The notes: generated by a model from the letters alone, not told the origin. DNA of 53,746 nt from Nemertoderma westbladi (GCA_032718475.1 JAUCBJ010007871.1:1-53746), one strand, 5' to 3'. Counted from the stretch's first letter, positions 34,201-45,165 are shown. A program made the numbers and translations.

Positions 34201-36229
34201 GAGTTTCTACTTCACTAGCAGTATAGATGCGTGTAGGCTCCACACCTTGCGCATGAAATACTTCAGACCTAACAGGTTGACACATTGTTACCGGGGTTGG
34301 TGGTATACCCCTTTGGGTATTTACTAATTTATTGCATTCTAACGCGATACTCTGCTGCACTTCTTGCAACTCTAACCTACTTTCCCTTACTGTGCCCTTG
34401 AACTGTTGAACAGTCTCCTGCATCTGCCCGAGCAGGAGATCCATCCCCCGCCGTCTCTCATCCACCCACTCGACCGCCGAAGCGGGAGCCGCCAACATAG
34501 TAGCGGGTGGACGAGGGACAACGGGCGACAAATCATTGATATTTCGCTCGGAGTCCAGGACAGGAACTGTCTCAGGGGCTGTTCTGCTGGGCACAGGTAG
34601 TTTAGTGCTGTGCAAAGAGAATTTAGAGGTAGGTTCTGGGAGTACAGGTGTCTCTATCACCGAAGGGGTGGCTTCGAGAACAGGCCTAATTATTTCAGGT
34701 TCATCTACTATAGTAGGGAGTCTTTCTACTCTAATAATTTGGTCTGTGGGTTCTGTACTACCTAAGTCTGTGCTAGCTAGTTGCCTTCTCACAGCTGGGG
34801 GCAAATCAGGCAATTTCTGACGGTGGGGCATTCTTCTACGCCTCGACGCTACGCTACGTCTAGACGAGATCTATTTCCTCCGCCTTCAGGATCTGTTGTA
34901 TTGCCTTCATCCGATGATGTAAAGCCCTGTCGCTTGGGGGTGGATCGACTTATCAGCTGCATCTGACTAGCTGTTATCTGTTTATTAAAGTTGTCTTGCT
35001 TCTCTTGAAGATTTTCCAACTCTAGTTGGGCTGTCTCTTCAGATGCCCTCCGTTCTGCTTCTGCCACTGCCGCTGCCGCTTTTCTTTCCGCTTCGGCCGC
35101 TTTTCTTTCCGCTTCTGCCGCTGCCATTGTCGCTTTCCTTTCCACTTCGGCCGCTTTTCTTTCCGCTTCTGCCGCTGCCATTGCCGCTTTTCTTTCAACT
35201 TCTGCAGCTGCCGCTGCTGCCGCCTTTTGGTCTTCTATACGTTTTTTCTTTACTTGTTCTTCTTGAACCTTAGCGATGCGGATGCTTTCATCAAGTTTAG
35301 CTTGGTTCACAGCTAGCATTTCCGCATCTATTGCGTCCAGCACAAACTTGGCTCCTTCACTACTAGGACGAAGTTCAGCCAGCCTTCTCCTCAACTCTTC
35401 GTCACCTAGAAATCGTTGATAGTCTGACAGATAGATGTCAATAGCGTCCTTCTTCTGCGGTTTCTCTGCTGTCGCTTCGCTTTCCACTTGAGAAAAGGTA
35501 GCGTCTGTTGATTCTCCGTGGGTTGAGCGCTCAGCCAGCTGAAATTTCCACTGGGCCGTTCCTTGAACCGTGAGACCCACCCGCTGGAACCAAGTCTTTA
35601 CGGCAACTTGCAATGACGTGTCTTGTCTTCTTTTCGAAGCTTCCTCAAAGGCCGATAGGATTAGTCTGATTCTTAGAATTCTTTCTAGAACTTGATAAAG
35701 CAGCTCTCCCTGCTCTTGAGGTCCTTGGGGTTGTCGAAACAGTTGTTCCTCTAATCGCTCCAAAGAGCTGAAGAATCCCTGTACATATCCTGCTGCCGAC
35801 CTCTTCCACACAGCTGGATCACTAGTATCCTTTGTCACTCCCATCCTGTATAAGTCCTCCCAGGCAGCTTCCGATAAGTTAAACGGGAGTCCGGGTCCGG
35901 GGAAGTTCCATTGCGACTCGACAATAGACTTCAGTTCCTCCCTTGTGTATCCCGCATAACTGTCCTTGATCGATCGCTTACTTCTCGCCCAATCGATTTG
36001 GTGTTCCTCCACCAAAATCAATACCCTAGTGAGTACAGCTGCAGGAAGAATGAGAAGGGGATCCGAATAAATCGCATCTGCCATCTTTGCTCCGCGCTCG
36101 GGAGTCAGCTCTACAGTATCCGAACTACTGAAGCTATCGGGCCGCTGAGAAATAAGTTCTCGGCTAGGGTGTTGCTGCTGTTTAACAGCTGCTTCTTGGT
36201 CCCGCTTGACTTGAGCCCGAGTCCCTATA
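28276..36229 (-). pseudogene. BEL/Pao gag-pol of copy B, multiply disrupted
   Basis: Colinear with the intact polyprotein at 874-8985 but broken into eight blocks. Premature stops lie at about 33206, 32015 and 29686, each replacing a glutamine codon of copy A. Frameshifts lie near 34835-34848 (about 14 bp inserted, CGACGCTACGCTAC-like), 32560, 32405 and 30782. About 57 N-terminal codons, the start ATG and ~300 bp of leader are deleted at 36230. Protease (DSGSTG), RT (YMDDN), RNase H (FGDASD), both integrase zinc ligands and the D,D,E core can still be read in separate frames. It cannot make a full polyprotein, so any mobility would depend on proteins from another copy. Confidence 0.93.
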
Positions 36230-37873
36230 ATTTATAGAAATAAATATAATAAGCCTATCGTAAATACCGGTACGTCAATTATTTTAGAATAATTGAATTT
36301 CTGAATTTTTAGGGTTACTTAGTTACTTTACTTTACTTTATTACCGTTATTTAAGCAGTAGTCCAACTGATATTAAGACCTAATTGTTGTATGACAGGCC
36401 TACTATTTTATAAATCGGTTTGAGTTGATTTATAATATATATATATACCCGTTTAATGGGTTTTTGTCAATGTTTGAAATAAATGTTATTATTTCTGGTA
36501 AGGAGTCACTACACAGAAGCTAGGCGCTCTCAGTGGAGTGCTACCTATTGTTTTGGACACTAAAACAAATAATTCTACTTGCCTAAGTTACTTATTACTA
36601 CAAATTATGTACAATTGCGGGGTGAGATTACAATCTCTAAATAAACACAAAAATTACACGTACGAATTTTTTAGGGTTAATTTTACAAGGAATCTACAAA
36701 CCAGCCTAACAAGGAGTTAAAATTTCTGGTTATTACAAACGAACAGGATACTTCGGTATTTGAAAATAATAAAGCAGTAGTAAATATATTGCGTTGTCTA
36801 GATAGGAAAAATACAACCATCTGACGACTTATAGCCGTAGCGCTATAAGTACTACGTTATGTACCCGGAGTGTTCCTACCTAGAAGTTAATTACCGCAGC
36901 CTACTATAGCTAACGTGCCTATTAACCACTTTACAACACAAATATACTGCCTACACACTAATTACTTTCGGAAAGCACTGTACACTAAACCCTAAATTAG
37001 GTACAAGTACTTATACAACAAATAACCAGCAGTTAAAAATACTTGTACAGCCAAAAGAACCACGGTATCTGCCGGAGTGACTAGAGCATAAAATCACCAG
37101 TCTTTACCTACGCCAAACAGCCCTGATGTAGTACCGGGGTTAATTTAACTATAACGGTATATATAACAAGCACAATTACTGTAGGAATAAACTTGGGGTT
37201 GTGAATGTTGCGAATAATAGCATAAACTCTGAATAATAAATATTACGCTACCCGTACAGACTACACAAACAAAATACAGACCAAACGCTGGCAGACTACT
37301 ATCAAGCGTAAATAAACTACAGTATATGCAGACTCCGAAATGGGTAGTTAGTATGCGTTCTAACTGAGTAGTACGACTTATTCTTTCGGGGGGGATTTAC
37401 CTTACAGCACTGGATGCCCCCACGTTCCTAACTAGTACTTTATCGGACATACACTCTACACATACTGCAATCTCTTCAGACTTAACAACAGCCAGACAAC
37501 AATCCAGCCTACAAATTATTTATACAATCTGAGCAGGCTTACATGCCTTCTGCTCAATATTAACTTACAGATAAATAAAACTGACAGAAATAAGTAAAAT
37601 CCCAATAAAAAACCAGGGCTGCAGTCCCTGATTAAATATCAAGACCTACCGGTATATAATTATCAAAATCGAATAATACTGATGTACCTGTACTGCTGTA
37701 AGTACCGGTTCGGGTTGTTAGGCAGTCAGGCCTACTGGTTACCGGTCGACCGGTACTTTTGCCTTTATTGCCTACTTTGCAATAAAGAAAGCAATAACTG
37801 TTATTGTTCTTACCAGAACAATAGACAACTATATTTATTGCCTACACTGCAATCAGAAACGTATAACTGTTAT
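36230..37873 (-). other. 5' leader of BEL copy B
   Basis: Non-coding and colinear with about 9290-11144 of copy A, with one instead of two 289-bp units. Near the LTR, CAATAAAGAAAGCAATAACTG and a diverged copy (CAATCAGAAACGTATAACTG) form a ~70-bp duplication. No obvious primer-binding site starts with TGG. Confidence 0.65.
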
Positions 37874-39043
37874 TGTTCGCGCTTTTAGACCTTTAGCAGT
37901 TTAACCTGCCAAATTTAGGTGTCTTCTAGGTTATAAATCGACTTTAGCCTATAACAAGTATTTGATACACATAAGTTACATTAGCCGAAGCCAGCCTATG
38001 CGCGATCATTCACCCACGGTTAAGGGAGACTGGATTCGGATGCTCTGACCTTATTGCGGTGTAGGCCTACTGTACTATTCGATTGATCGTTAATATATAA
38101 TCTCTGACAAATATTATTCACTTTCAGGAAATATTAACAGTTCCTTTAGGACATGGCGCTCTAAGTATGTAAACAGAGTTATGACTTACACTAAACACAA
38201 CGGGATAGCTAATGATCTTCGTATAAAGCGCATTCTTTAGGAAATGCTTTGTTATCTGTCATACTCATGCACACTACCTCACACTGCTGCACACAGATCT
38301 GCCGACCTTCACTAAATTTGATCATATATAAGGAGAACAGCAACTGACACATGTAGGGTCTATGAAATAGCATTCAATTCACTCCAAAACCACTATAATG
38401 TAAGTCGCAATTGCTATATATAACCGGTCTCTCTAACCTTCAGTATATCAAGAAGATTGGGGTTTTATGATTATTCCTCGATATTCTCCAAATATAACAA
38501 CATATCAATCAACTTCTAACAATTAATAACCGACAGTAAATAGCAGTAAAATAATGCGGTTCAAGGTATGTATAGCATTTGAGTCTGACCAGTTCGATAA
38601 CAGTTATACGTTTCTATGATCAAAGCCGTTCTAATGTTTTGGCTAAAGTCTGAAACACAGAATAATTCCACAGCCGATGTTCTGGGCTCAGGAAGAAAGG
38701 TAAACAAAGACCATAATGCATTGCGCGATTTCCCGGAGGCTTCTGTGCAAATAAAATGAAAATCGCTCTGATTGGTCGAGCCGAACAAAGAACAAAGAAA
38801 AGCTATACGTGGACATATCAGCTGATAGATGTCGTCATCTGAACTACACTGTATCAAGAGTATTTTGGCGTATTGCGGCATAAAATCGCTAGTTATGTCC
38901 GCTAAAGTACATATACAGAAAAATGGCTTTTTATGTCCACTAAAACACCTACACAGTAAGAAAATGGCTTTTTATGTCCGTTAAAACACCTAAAGAGTAC
39001 TTTGCGGGGAAAATGACTAGCTAGATCCGCAAAAGCTTTTACA
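37874..39043 (-). repeat. 5' LTR of BEL copy B
   Basis: 1170 bp with the same termini as the left LTR. On the left (inside) it abuts AACTGTTAT, and on the right it abuts the CCACC duplication. As the 5' LTR it should hold the promoter for genomic RNA. A TATA-like sequence is near 38323-38334 on the minus strand. Confidence 0.93.
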
Positions 39044-39700
39044 CCACCTGGACGTCATTGCCGACACTGCAAAGCTGTGCCCAACAAAAGGAAAAGATGG
39101 AACTGACTTAAACTGACTTAAATAGATGGAACTGAGGCTAAATATTTGATAGGACTATGTATGATAAGTGTGACGGGATCAAGGGATCCCGACCGGGTTG
39201 AGTTCTCACGCGTCACAGCAGGCTGATGGGTGGATGTGGTAAAATGTAAAAGGGGTTTGAGTTCGGTGTTCAACTGATAGTATAATATAAACTAATGATA
39301 GCACTGAGTAAACTGAGTTAACCGGTAGACATTGATAATATATGCATAGCAGCACCGCAATGACGGCAGAACTATGTTGCCGACACTGCAAAGCTGTGCC
39401 CAACAAAAGGAAAAGCCCAAGCATTTAAATAGATGGAACTGAGGCTAAATATTTGATAGGACTGTGTATGATAAGTGTGACGGGATCAAGGGATCCCGAC
39501 TGGGTTGAGTTCTCACGCGTCATAGCAGGCTGATGGGTGGATGTGGTAAAATGTAAAAGGGGTTTGAGTTCGGTGTTCAACTGATAGTATAATATAAACT
39601 AATGATAGCACTGAGTAAACTGAGTTAACCGGTAGACATTGATAATATATGCATAGCAGCACTGCAATGATGGCAGAACTATGTTGCCGGCCTGCACTAA
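39044..39700 (+). repeat. SINE remainder and 319-bp tandem duplication
   Basis: Directly after the BEL target duplication the SINE continues (TGGACGTCATTGCCGACAC). Two near-identical units then start CCGACACTGCAAAGCTGTGC at 39061 and 39380, each with GGGATCAAGGGATCCCGAC and CAGGCTGATGGGTGGATG. The second ends about 39690. A weakly related GGATCCCGACCCGG...GGCTGATGG recurs near 43360-43440, so the unit is probably a dispersed SINE body. Confidence 0.75.
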
Positions 39701-40609
39701 ACTGATGACTGAGTAAACTGGACCTGTAACGGCATGCAACATAATATATATGTGCTTGTTACTCCTATACTACTGTGGCCTCTTAACCTAGTGGATGCTT
39801 CCCTTGCCCCTATTGGCTAATAATCGACTTCACGCCTCTCACTCTCTCTGGGAGTGTTTCCCCCTGCTGTTGGCCCCTGCTGGTTGTTTCCTCTCCCGAG
39901 GTGATTTGACCTCTAACCTCCCATTGTGTGGCTTTGAGGTTTGTGTTGTCCCCGGTTATTGGTTGTGATACGAGATTGGTTATCGCCAATCTCATATCTC
40001 CAATATTGCTGAAAAGGCGCCACTGCCCTAACTTTGTGAGTGTAATGCGGCAGAATTGAATCCGCTCACAATAAGGCAAATTTAATCCAGAAGAATTACA
40101 TAACCTTGTAGATGGTAATCATTGTATTGGAAATTGTAATAAATAATTAATGTTAAGCATTAATATCTCCAACCAATATTTTATTATTGGTTGGGGTATA
40201 ATTTTCAACTAAATGTTTGACATCAGAAATTATATTCATTATTGGCCATAGGCTTCAGAGGCTATGGTAGCCATGGCCACTAACAATACAGTATTCAGTA
40301 ATATGTATGTATACACATAATTATATGTATATTTAATATTCAATATTCAATAATCCCTCTGATTAATAGGTCCATACTATAGTGTTCCAAGAAATCTATT
40401 ATACAGGCAAGAAGCAATAGTCCTGCAACAAAATCGTATTTGATCTTAATATATTATACTTGAATATATTCTTGGTCTATCTGCTCAAACATGTAGATTT
40501 GCACACATAACAGGTGTTCCGGGGTGATTATAAAGCATCTCATACATCAATCTGTCAATCTATCATTATTTTGTAGTTTTATTATTAGTTTTGTCTTCCT
40601 GTACTCGGT
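39701..40609. other. Intergenic, nothing coding recognised
   Basis: The only structure noted is a hairpin at 40169-40194 (CCAACCAATA/TATTGGTTGG). A ~90-codon minus-strand ORF at 39810-40079 has no recognisable features. Confidence 0.45.

Positions 40610-40637
<28 letters not shown>
40610..40637. repeat. G28 tract flanked by direct repeats
   Basis: 28 consecutive G bases between two copies of CTTCCTGTACT (about 40595 and 40639). It has quadruplex-forming potential, and its length is prone to sequencing error. Confidence 0.9.
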
Positions 40638-40640
<3 letters not shown>

Positions 40641-40908
40641 TCCTGTACTAAGACGCCCATGCCTACATACACCCAGGTTAGTTAAGGAGCAGGTTACAGA
40701 AACAGAAGCAAGTTGTTGAAATCACAACTTAATTGAGAATCAACAGTCAGGTGTAGAGGCCTACCGGCTTACAGTACATGTAGGTGTCTGTCTTTGTAAG
40801 GTTTACCAACGCGTGAAATGCAAGGGACTTATTTCAAGGACTTATTCAATACCTACTAGTGGTAAGAAGCCAGCAATTGTTTTCAACGGTTGGGTGAATA
40901 CTTAGCAT

Positions 40909-41127
40909 GCGAGTATTCTTAACCCGCGGGTATTCTAACCCACAAGTTAGCAAAGGAACAGGTTAGTAAAGGAGCAGGTTTCAGAAGCGTATTGGAGGAA
41001 CCAAAACAATAAACGTTATTCTTTTGCGGGCTAAGAATACCCATGGGCTAAGAATACTCGTGGGCTAAGAATACCCTTGGGCTAAGAATACTCGCGGGCT
41101 AAGAATACTCATGGGCTAAGAATTCCT
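40909..41127. repeat. 18-bp minisatellite in two orientations
   Basis: Six units of about 17-18 bp, (T/C)GGGCTAAGAATACNC, lie head to tail at 41027-41127. The same motif is inverted at 40909-40947 (GAGTATTCTTAACCCGCGGG). Between them, AAGGAGCAGGTT(A/T)CAGAA repeats sequence near 40685. Confidence 0.85.
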
Positions 41128-41930
41128 GAGACCTTTTAAACATTGTTCGCCATAAGATCCAGCTTGTGTACATGCATAATTGCGCTTTGGCAGGCCCATG
41201 GAGAAAATAAGAATGGGGACAGCCTTTCTTTCTTGAGATACCTCATAAAGGACATAGGCCTTAAAGATGTGGATAATCTCGCGAAAGTCATAGGGGATAG
41301 ACTAATTAATAAACTATCTCGAGGTTAGAGTTAATTATCACCTTATGTCATGTGATGTTTTTACAGAGATTTCGAAAGAAATTGCTTCCCATTTCGTTAT
41401 TTAGATTACTCCTTTCGTTGAGGGTTCAATTTGGAATTCCTTTGTCATTTCTGAATGCTGAGTTTTATATCTTAATTGGATGTTGGCTTTGCCAGCAGAG
41501 CGGTGAGATGAAATCACTGTCATGGCAATAATCTACACCTATAAAAGTATAAATCTATCTGTCCCTCAGCTCGAACCACTCCTAAACGGGTAGAGGGATT
41601 GCACTTGGATATTAATATTCATACACTTAATATTTCGTCTTTTCTTTCCGTGCTGTAGCATAGATCGATTTTGAGTACGATTTGAGCCCCTTATGCACTT
41701 TGTATTTGCATTTGCATAAACGTCTACTATCTACTACTATCTATGAATAGTAGTTGTTTTTGTGTTTGACCCTTTTTCTTCATTGCAACTAGCAGTTGGG
41801 ACTTGAAATTTGTGGTGCATCATATTTTTTATGGAGGATTTAGTTATGTTAAGTTTGGAAATGTGGAGTCAGACAGTGGAGTGATGGACTTTAAGCCCCA
41901 TATATACTACATTTGAAGTTGGTCTACAAG
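41128..41930. other. Upstream region of transporter gene 2
   Basis: No gene recognised; a 61-codon ORF at 41143-41328 has no known features. The last 80 bp before the ATG show no similarity to the upstream region of paralogue 1, so the duplication or retroposition did not include a shared promoter here. Confidence 0.4.
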
Positions 41931-43238
41931 ATGTCAGAAGGAGCAGCTTCTGTTATATCAAATGATGAAACAAATAAAATTATTAGTAACCAGAATGGAC
42001 ATCAAAAGGGAAGGCGATTTTATATGTTGGTAGCCATGTTGCTAATGTATCAAATGATACCAGGTTGGTGTCAGAATCTATTAGAATCTTTCTTTCCAAT
42101 TGTTGTAGAAGAACGTGGTTGGTCGAAGACTCTGATTGGCGCATTATTGGCAATGTTTTCTACTGTCAGACTTATAATATACATTAGTTGCCCTCATTCT
42201 ATCAACAATTGGGGAACTCGTATCTCTTTGGGCCTATTCGGTATTATTGGGGCTGTTTCCCAATTGGCGTTTGGGTTTGTTGAATATATACCCAACAACA
42301 ACAATGGGTTATTTATATTTGCATGTTTTTCTCTGCGCATTATTGAAGCAGTTGGACTCAACATCAGTTTTATGTATTCATACAGTCTATTGATGGAATT
42401 GTGGCCAACACAAAGAGCAATATTAGCTAGTCTAGCTGTTGTTTGTGGAACTATGGGATCATTGGTTGCACCAGTTTTTGGTTCAACCATTTTTGCTTCA
42501 TTGGGTTTTATGTTCCCATTTATATTATCGGGTTTGATATTTCTTATTATTAACATTTATTGCTGGTTGGAGTCGCCACCTTATATATATCACAGATACA
42601 AATCAAAAGACAGACCGACCTATCTTGGGCTTTTGAAGAATCCAGCAATTACAATTATATTTATTCTGATGGTATGTGCCAGAATAATATCATCCTTTAG
42701 TGTTGCAAACTATGCTGCCTACATTCACCACCAATACAATGTCAACCAGTACAATGTTGGTTTGATTTATATAATATTTCCAGGTCTCGCAACTTCTACT
42801 GGTGTAATAATGTCTGCAATGATGCCAAAATTGAAACATATATTAGGCTTACCAACCATAATCGGTGCAATGCTACAGGCAGTGTCAATGCAACTAATAG
42901 GCCCTACTGAGTTACTAGGTTTACCTCATGATCTCAACATCTCTATCACTGGATGTGCTCTCCTTGGATTAGGTTGTGGATTATTTCAATCTCCTGCACT
43001 TGAAACACAAACACAAATGGCTGTAAATGTTTGTGGTTATCATGATAATGTTGATACCAGATCACTTCTCCAACAAATGTATAGAATTGCATTCTCCATT
43101 GGAGCTATCATAGGTCCCATTATTGGTGGATTCTTCAATGATTACTTTGGAATGGAGCTTGCTTGCTCACTTCTCAGTTTGTTTGAGTTGCCTTTTATCT
43201 TTGCACTACTGGTTGTATTCGCCTTTAAATATTTGTGA
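41931..43238 (+). CDS. MFS transporter, SLC18B1-like, paralogue 2 (435 aa, single exon)
   Basis: Starts at the ATG at 41931, which aligns with that of paralogue 1 and gives the same length. The in-frame extension upstream uses TTG only. The topology is the same 12 hydrophobic segments: motif A-like CPHSINNWGTRISL after TM2, ESPPYIYHRYKSKD in the central loop, LLGLGCGLFQSPALETQ in TM10, GPIIGGFFNDYFG in TM11. Residues ~25-125 are almost identical to paralogue 1, even at silent sites; the C-terminal half is more diverged. Both frames are intact, which suggests both are under selection. The substrate is unknown. The C-terminus ends FAFKYL, shorter in charge content than the FRCRIIEM of paralogue 1. 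Confidence 0.85.
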   Translation: MSEGAASVISNDETNKIISNQNGHQKGRRFYMLVAMLLMYQMIPGWCQNLLESFFPIVVEERGWSKTLIGALLAMFSTVRLIIYISCPHSINNWGTRISLGLFGIIGAVSQLAFGFVEYIPNNNNGLFIFACFSLRIIEAVGLNISFMYSYSLLMELWPTQRAILASLAVVCGTMGSLVAPVFGSTIFASLGFMFPFILSGLIFLIINIYCWLESPPYIYHRYKSKDRPTYLGLLKNPAITIIFILMVCARIISSFSVANYAAYIHHQYNVNQYNVGLIYIIFPGLATSTGVIMSAMMPKLKHILGLPTIIGAMLQAVSMQLIGPTELLGLPHDLNISITGCALLGLGCGLFQSPALETQTQMAVNVCGYHDNVDTRSLLQQMYRIAFSIGAIIGPIIGGFFNDYFGMELACSLLSLFELPFIFALLVVFAFKYL

Positions 43239-43494
43239 GAATTGCTATCCATATGTATAATGTATATAAATCCGCCATGATGATGGGGCTGGGTGATCTC
43301 CATTACTTTGTTGCATTGTGCTGTTTTTTGTAATCGTAGTATACAGTTGGCTGCCTTGGATCCCGACCCGGTAAATCTCTAGTCGTAGTTGTAGTTCCTC
43401 ACACGTCGCCGCGCTGATACTATCTGAAGGCTGATGGTGCCAGATGAAAAGAGTCTGATCTTATTACCTGATGTTATTGAGTCTCTGATATTAA
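43239..43494. other. 3' flank of transporter gene 2 with SINE-like piece
   Basis: ATTACTTTGTTG...CTGTTTTTTGTAATCGTAG (about 43300-43342) resembles the 3' flank of paralogue 1. 43358-43440 resembles the SINE body at 39165-39240 (GGATCCCGAC, CTCACACG, GGCTGATGG). Confidence 0.45.
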
Positions 43495-43944
43495 GGGGGG
43501 GGGGGGGGGGGTACACCATTTTGGTCAAAAATATGTCGACAATATGCCATTATGGTCTATTATAATGCACCATTGAATGGTGTTTCCAAATCTGAAAACT
43601 GCTATTTAATAGCTCTTTTAGTTTTCAAGTTATAACAATTTCCATTTAGGGATTCCTATTGAAATTACTATTACTATGTATAATGAAAGGTCGATTATCT
43701 CCAAATATTTTTTTTATGAAATTGTCAACTTCAAAACCCTAGTACTTCTATAATTTTTGAGCAATTTGTCTGAAACTTTCTGTGGATGTCTAGATAGCCA
43801 CCCTGCATAAAAGTATCAGACAACTTTTCGAAATTATTTGTTAATAAAATTTAATACTATTTATAACAAACCTAAAAATTTAGCCTAAATTTGCAGCGCC
43901 ACCAAGCGGTGCAGAATTATTTTCACAAAATTCCCCCCCCCCCC
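43495..43944. mobile_element. Possible small TTAA-flanked MITE with G-tract ends
   Basis: A 450-bp segment starts with G17 and ends with C12. TTAA lies immediately outside both ends (43491-43494 and 43945-43948). The arrangement recalls the larger MITE at 19028-20590, which also has TTAA duplications and G/C runs. Beyond the homopolymers the ends do not match well, so this may be coincidence. Confidence 0.35.
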
Positions 43945-44383
43945 TTAATAAGTAGATAATACAGCACAATTGGTATAACAGTATATAATATAGTGGGTGA
44001 CGGTAGAAAACTATGTAACTACTACACCAATAAAGTTGCCAACTGAATCAGTAGTCACATGCTGATAGTATATGTGGAAAATTATGGGGAATGTATTACA
44101 AAGTCCTAACAAGTAAACCTGCCAACCAATCGATACATCTTGTTACCACCAGCTGCGGTCCTCCCATTGGTCGGCTTATTACATTCTTATAATCCCATGT
44201 CACCTTTGCCCTGCGTTAGCCCCTTTCCCCTGAGATAGGTTATTAAACCATTTCCTTCTGGCTAACATTGCTGCCTACATACCCTTGGTATGCAATATTA
44301 GCTACATACCTGAACTGATTTGTAAATCAGTCCACCTCCCCATTCTCCCAGTAGGTGGCATGTAGCGGGATGGATCCACTTAC

Positions 44384-44609
44384 AAAAGATTGTGGAACAA
44401 TATCAAATTTACAATGAAAGAATATAAAAAATGTCAATGCTATTCTATTATCTTTACAATTATAAGGTTCAATGGTTCGCTTATATTTTATACATTTTCC
44501 CACTCCGCAATGAAATTTATAATATGGGAATAAAATTACAGAATTTACATCACATTCAATAGCAATATATCCAGGTACTGGAGGAGCCTTGGTCATACAT
44601 AGCACTTCT
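44384..44609 (-). other. Candidate internal exon of a host gene
   Basis: On the minus strand an open frame is bounded by a T-rich acceptor (TTTTGTTTTATTAG, ending at 44610) and a consensus donor TTTT|GTAAGTGG (44383). The 226-bp segment encodes a Cys-containing stretch, including KFHCGVGKCIKYKRT, faintly like one half of an LDL-receptor class A repeat. The frame also stays open beyond both splice sites, which weakens the case. No neighbouring exons were recognised. Confidence 0.28.
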
Positions 44610-44940
44610 CTAATAAAACAAAAACAAAAAATAAAACAAAAAATACTGTATGCAGTGTGTGGGACATGTATTGTTAACCTGGTTCTATGGCCTGATTCTA
44701 GTCGAGGCAGCCAACCAACCAAGAAGGAGATAATAACAAATATATTTATATTAGTAAATAAGAATTATTAAATAAGATAATACTGTGTAAGTAAGTACAT
44801 ATAAGATTATAATTATGTAGGTGGTATGTTATGTATTGTTTGTTTTATTTAAAAAGAAAATAGATTCAATGTTGTGGCAGCATCTGGTTAAGTTTTCAAT
44901 TGATTCAATTTTTAATATAGATATATGGTAATGGTGAAAA

Positions 44941-45165
44941 ATATTGAGACTTGAAAAATAGCAAGAGTGAAAACATTAAGAGTAAAAATAGCGAGAGTAA
45001 AAACATTGAGAGTAAAAATAGCAAGAGTAAAAACATTGTGAGTAAAAATAGCGAGAGTAAAAACATTGAGAGTAAAAATATCGAGAGTAAAAATAATGAG
45101 TATTGGAAAATAACACGATTAAAAAATATTGAAAGTAAAAATAACGTGAGATAGAAAATATCCAG
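44941..45165. repeat. 15-bp minisatellite (GAGAGTAAAAATAGC)n
   Basis: About 13 units. AGTAAAAACATTGAG and AGTAAAAATAGCGAG alternate, giving a 30-bp higher-order period. It opens with GGTAATGGTGAAAAATAT and closes with AATAATGAGTATTGGAAAATAAC. The plus-strand ORF through it (repeating ESKNI) is a by-product of the 15-bp period. Confidence 0.9.

Larger units (their letters stand above)
23773..39043 (-). mobile_element. BEL/Pao LTR retrotransposon copy B, complete (15,271 bp)
   Basis: Both LTRs are 1170 bp (23773-24942 and 37874-39043), start TGTTCGCGC and end GCTTTTACA. Identical 5-bp duplications CCACC flank it at 23768-23772 and 39044-39048, the length typical of BEL/Pao. On the minus strand: 5' LTR, leader, gag-pol (broken), 1.7 kb non-coding, an extra ORF region (26570-25021), a purine-rich GGGAGCGG next to the 3' LTR (polypurine-tract candidate), and the 3' LTR. 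By eye the LTRs differ at about 16 positions (~1.4%) with no net length change, so the insertion is fairly recent. It sits within a SINE between two paralogous transporter genes. Confidence 0.95.

Noticed and set aside
39810-40079. 89-codon minus-strand ORF
   Set aside because: No recognisable domain, splice site or conservation evidence.
44951-45154. Ser/Lys/Asn repeat ORF
   Set aside because: Also a product of a 15-bp minisatellite; no start context or unique sequence.
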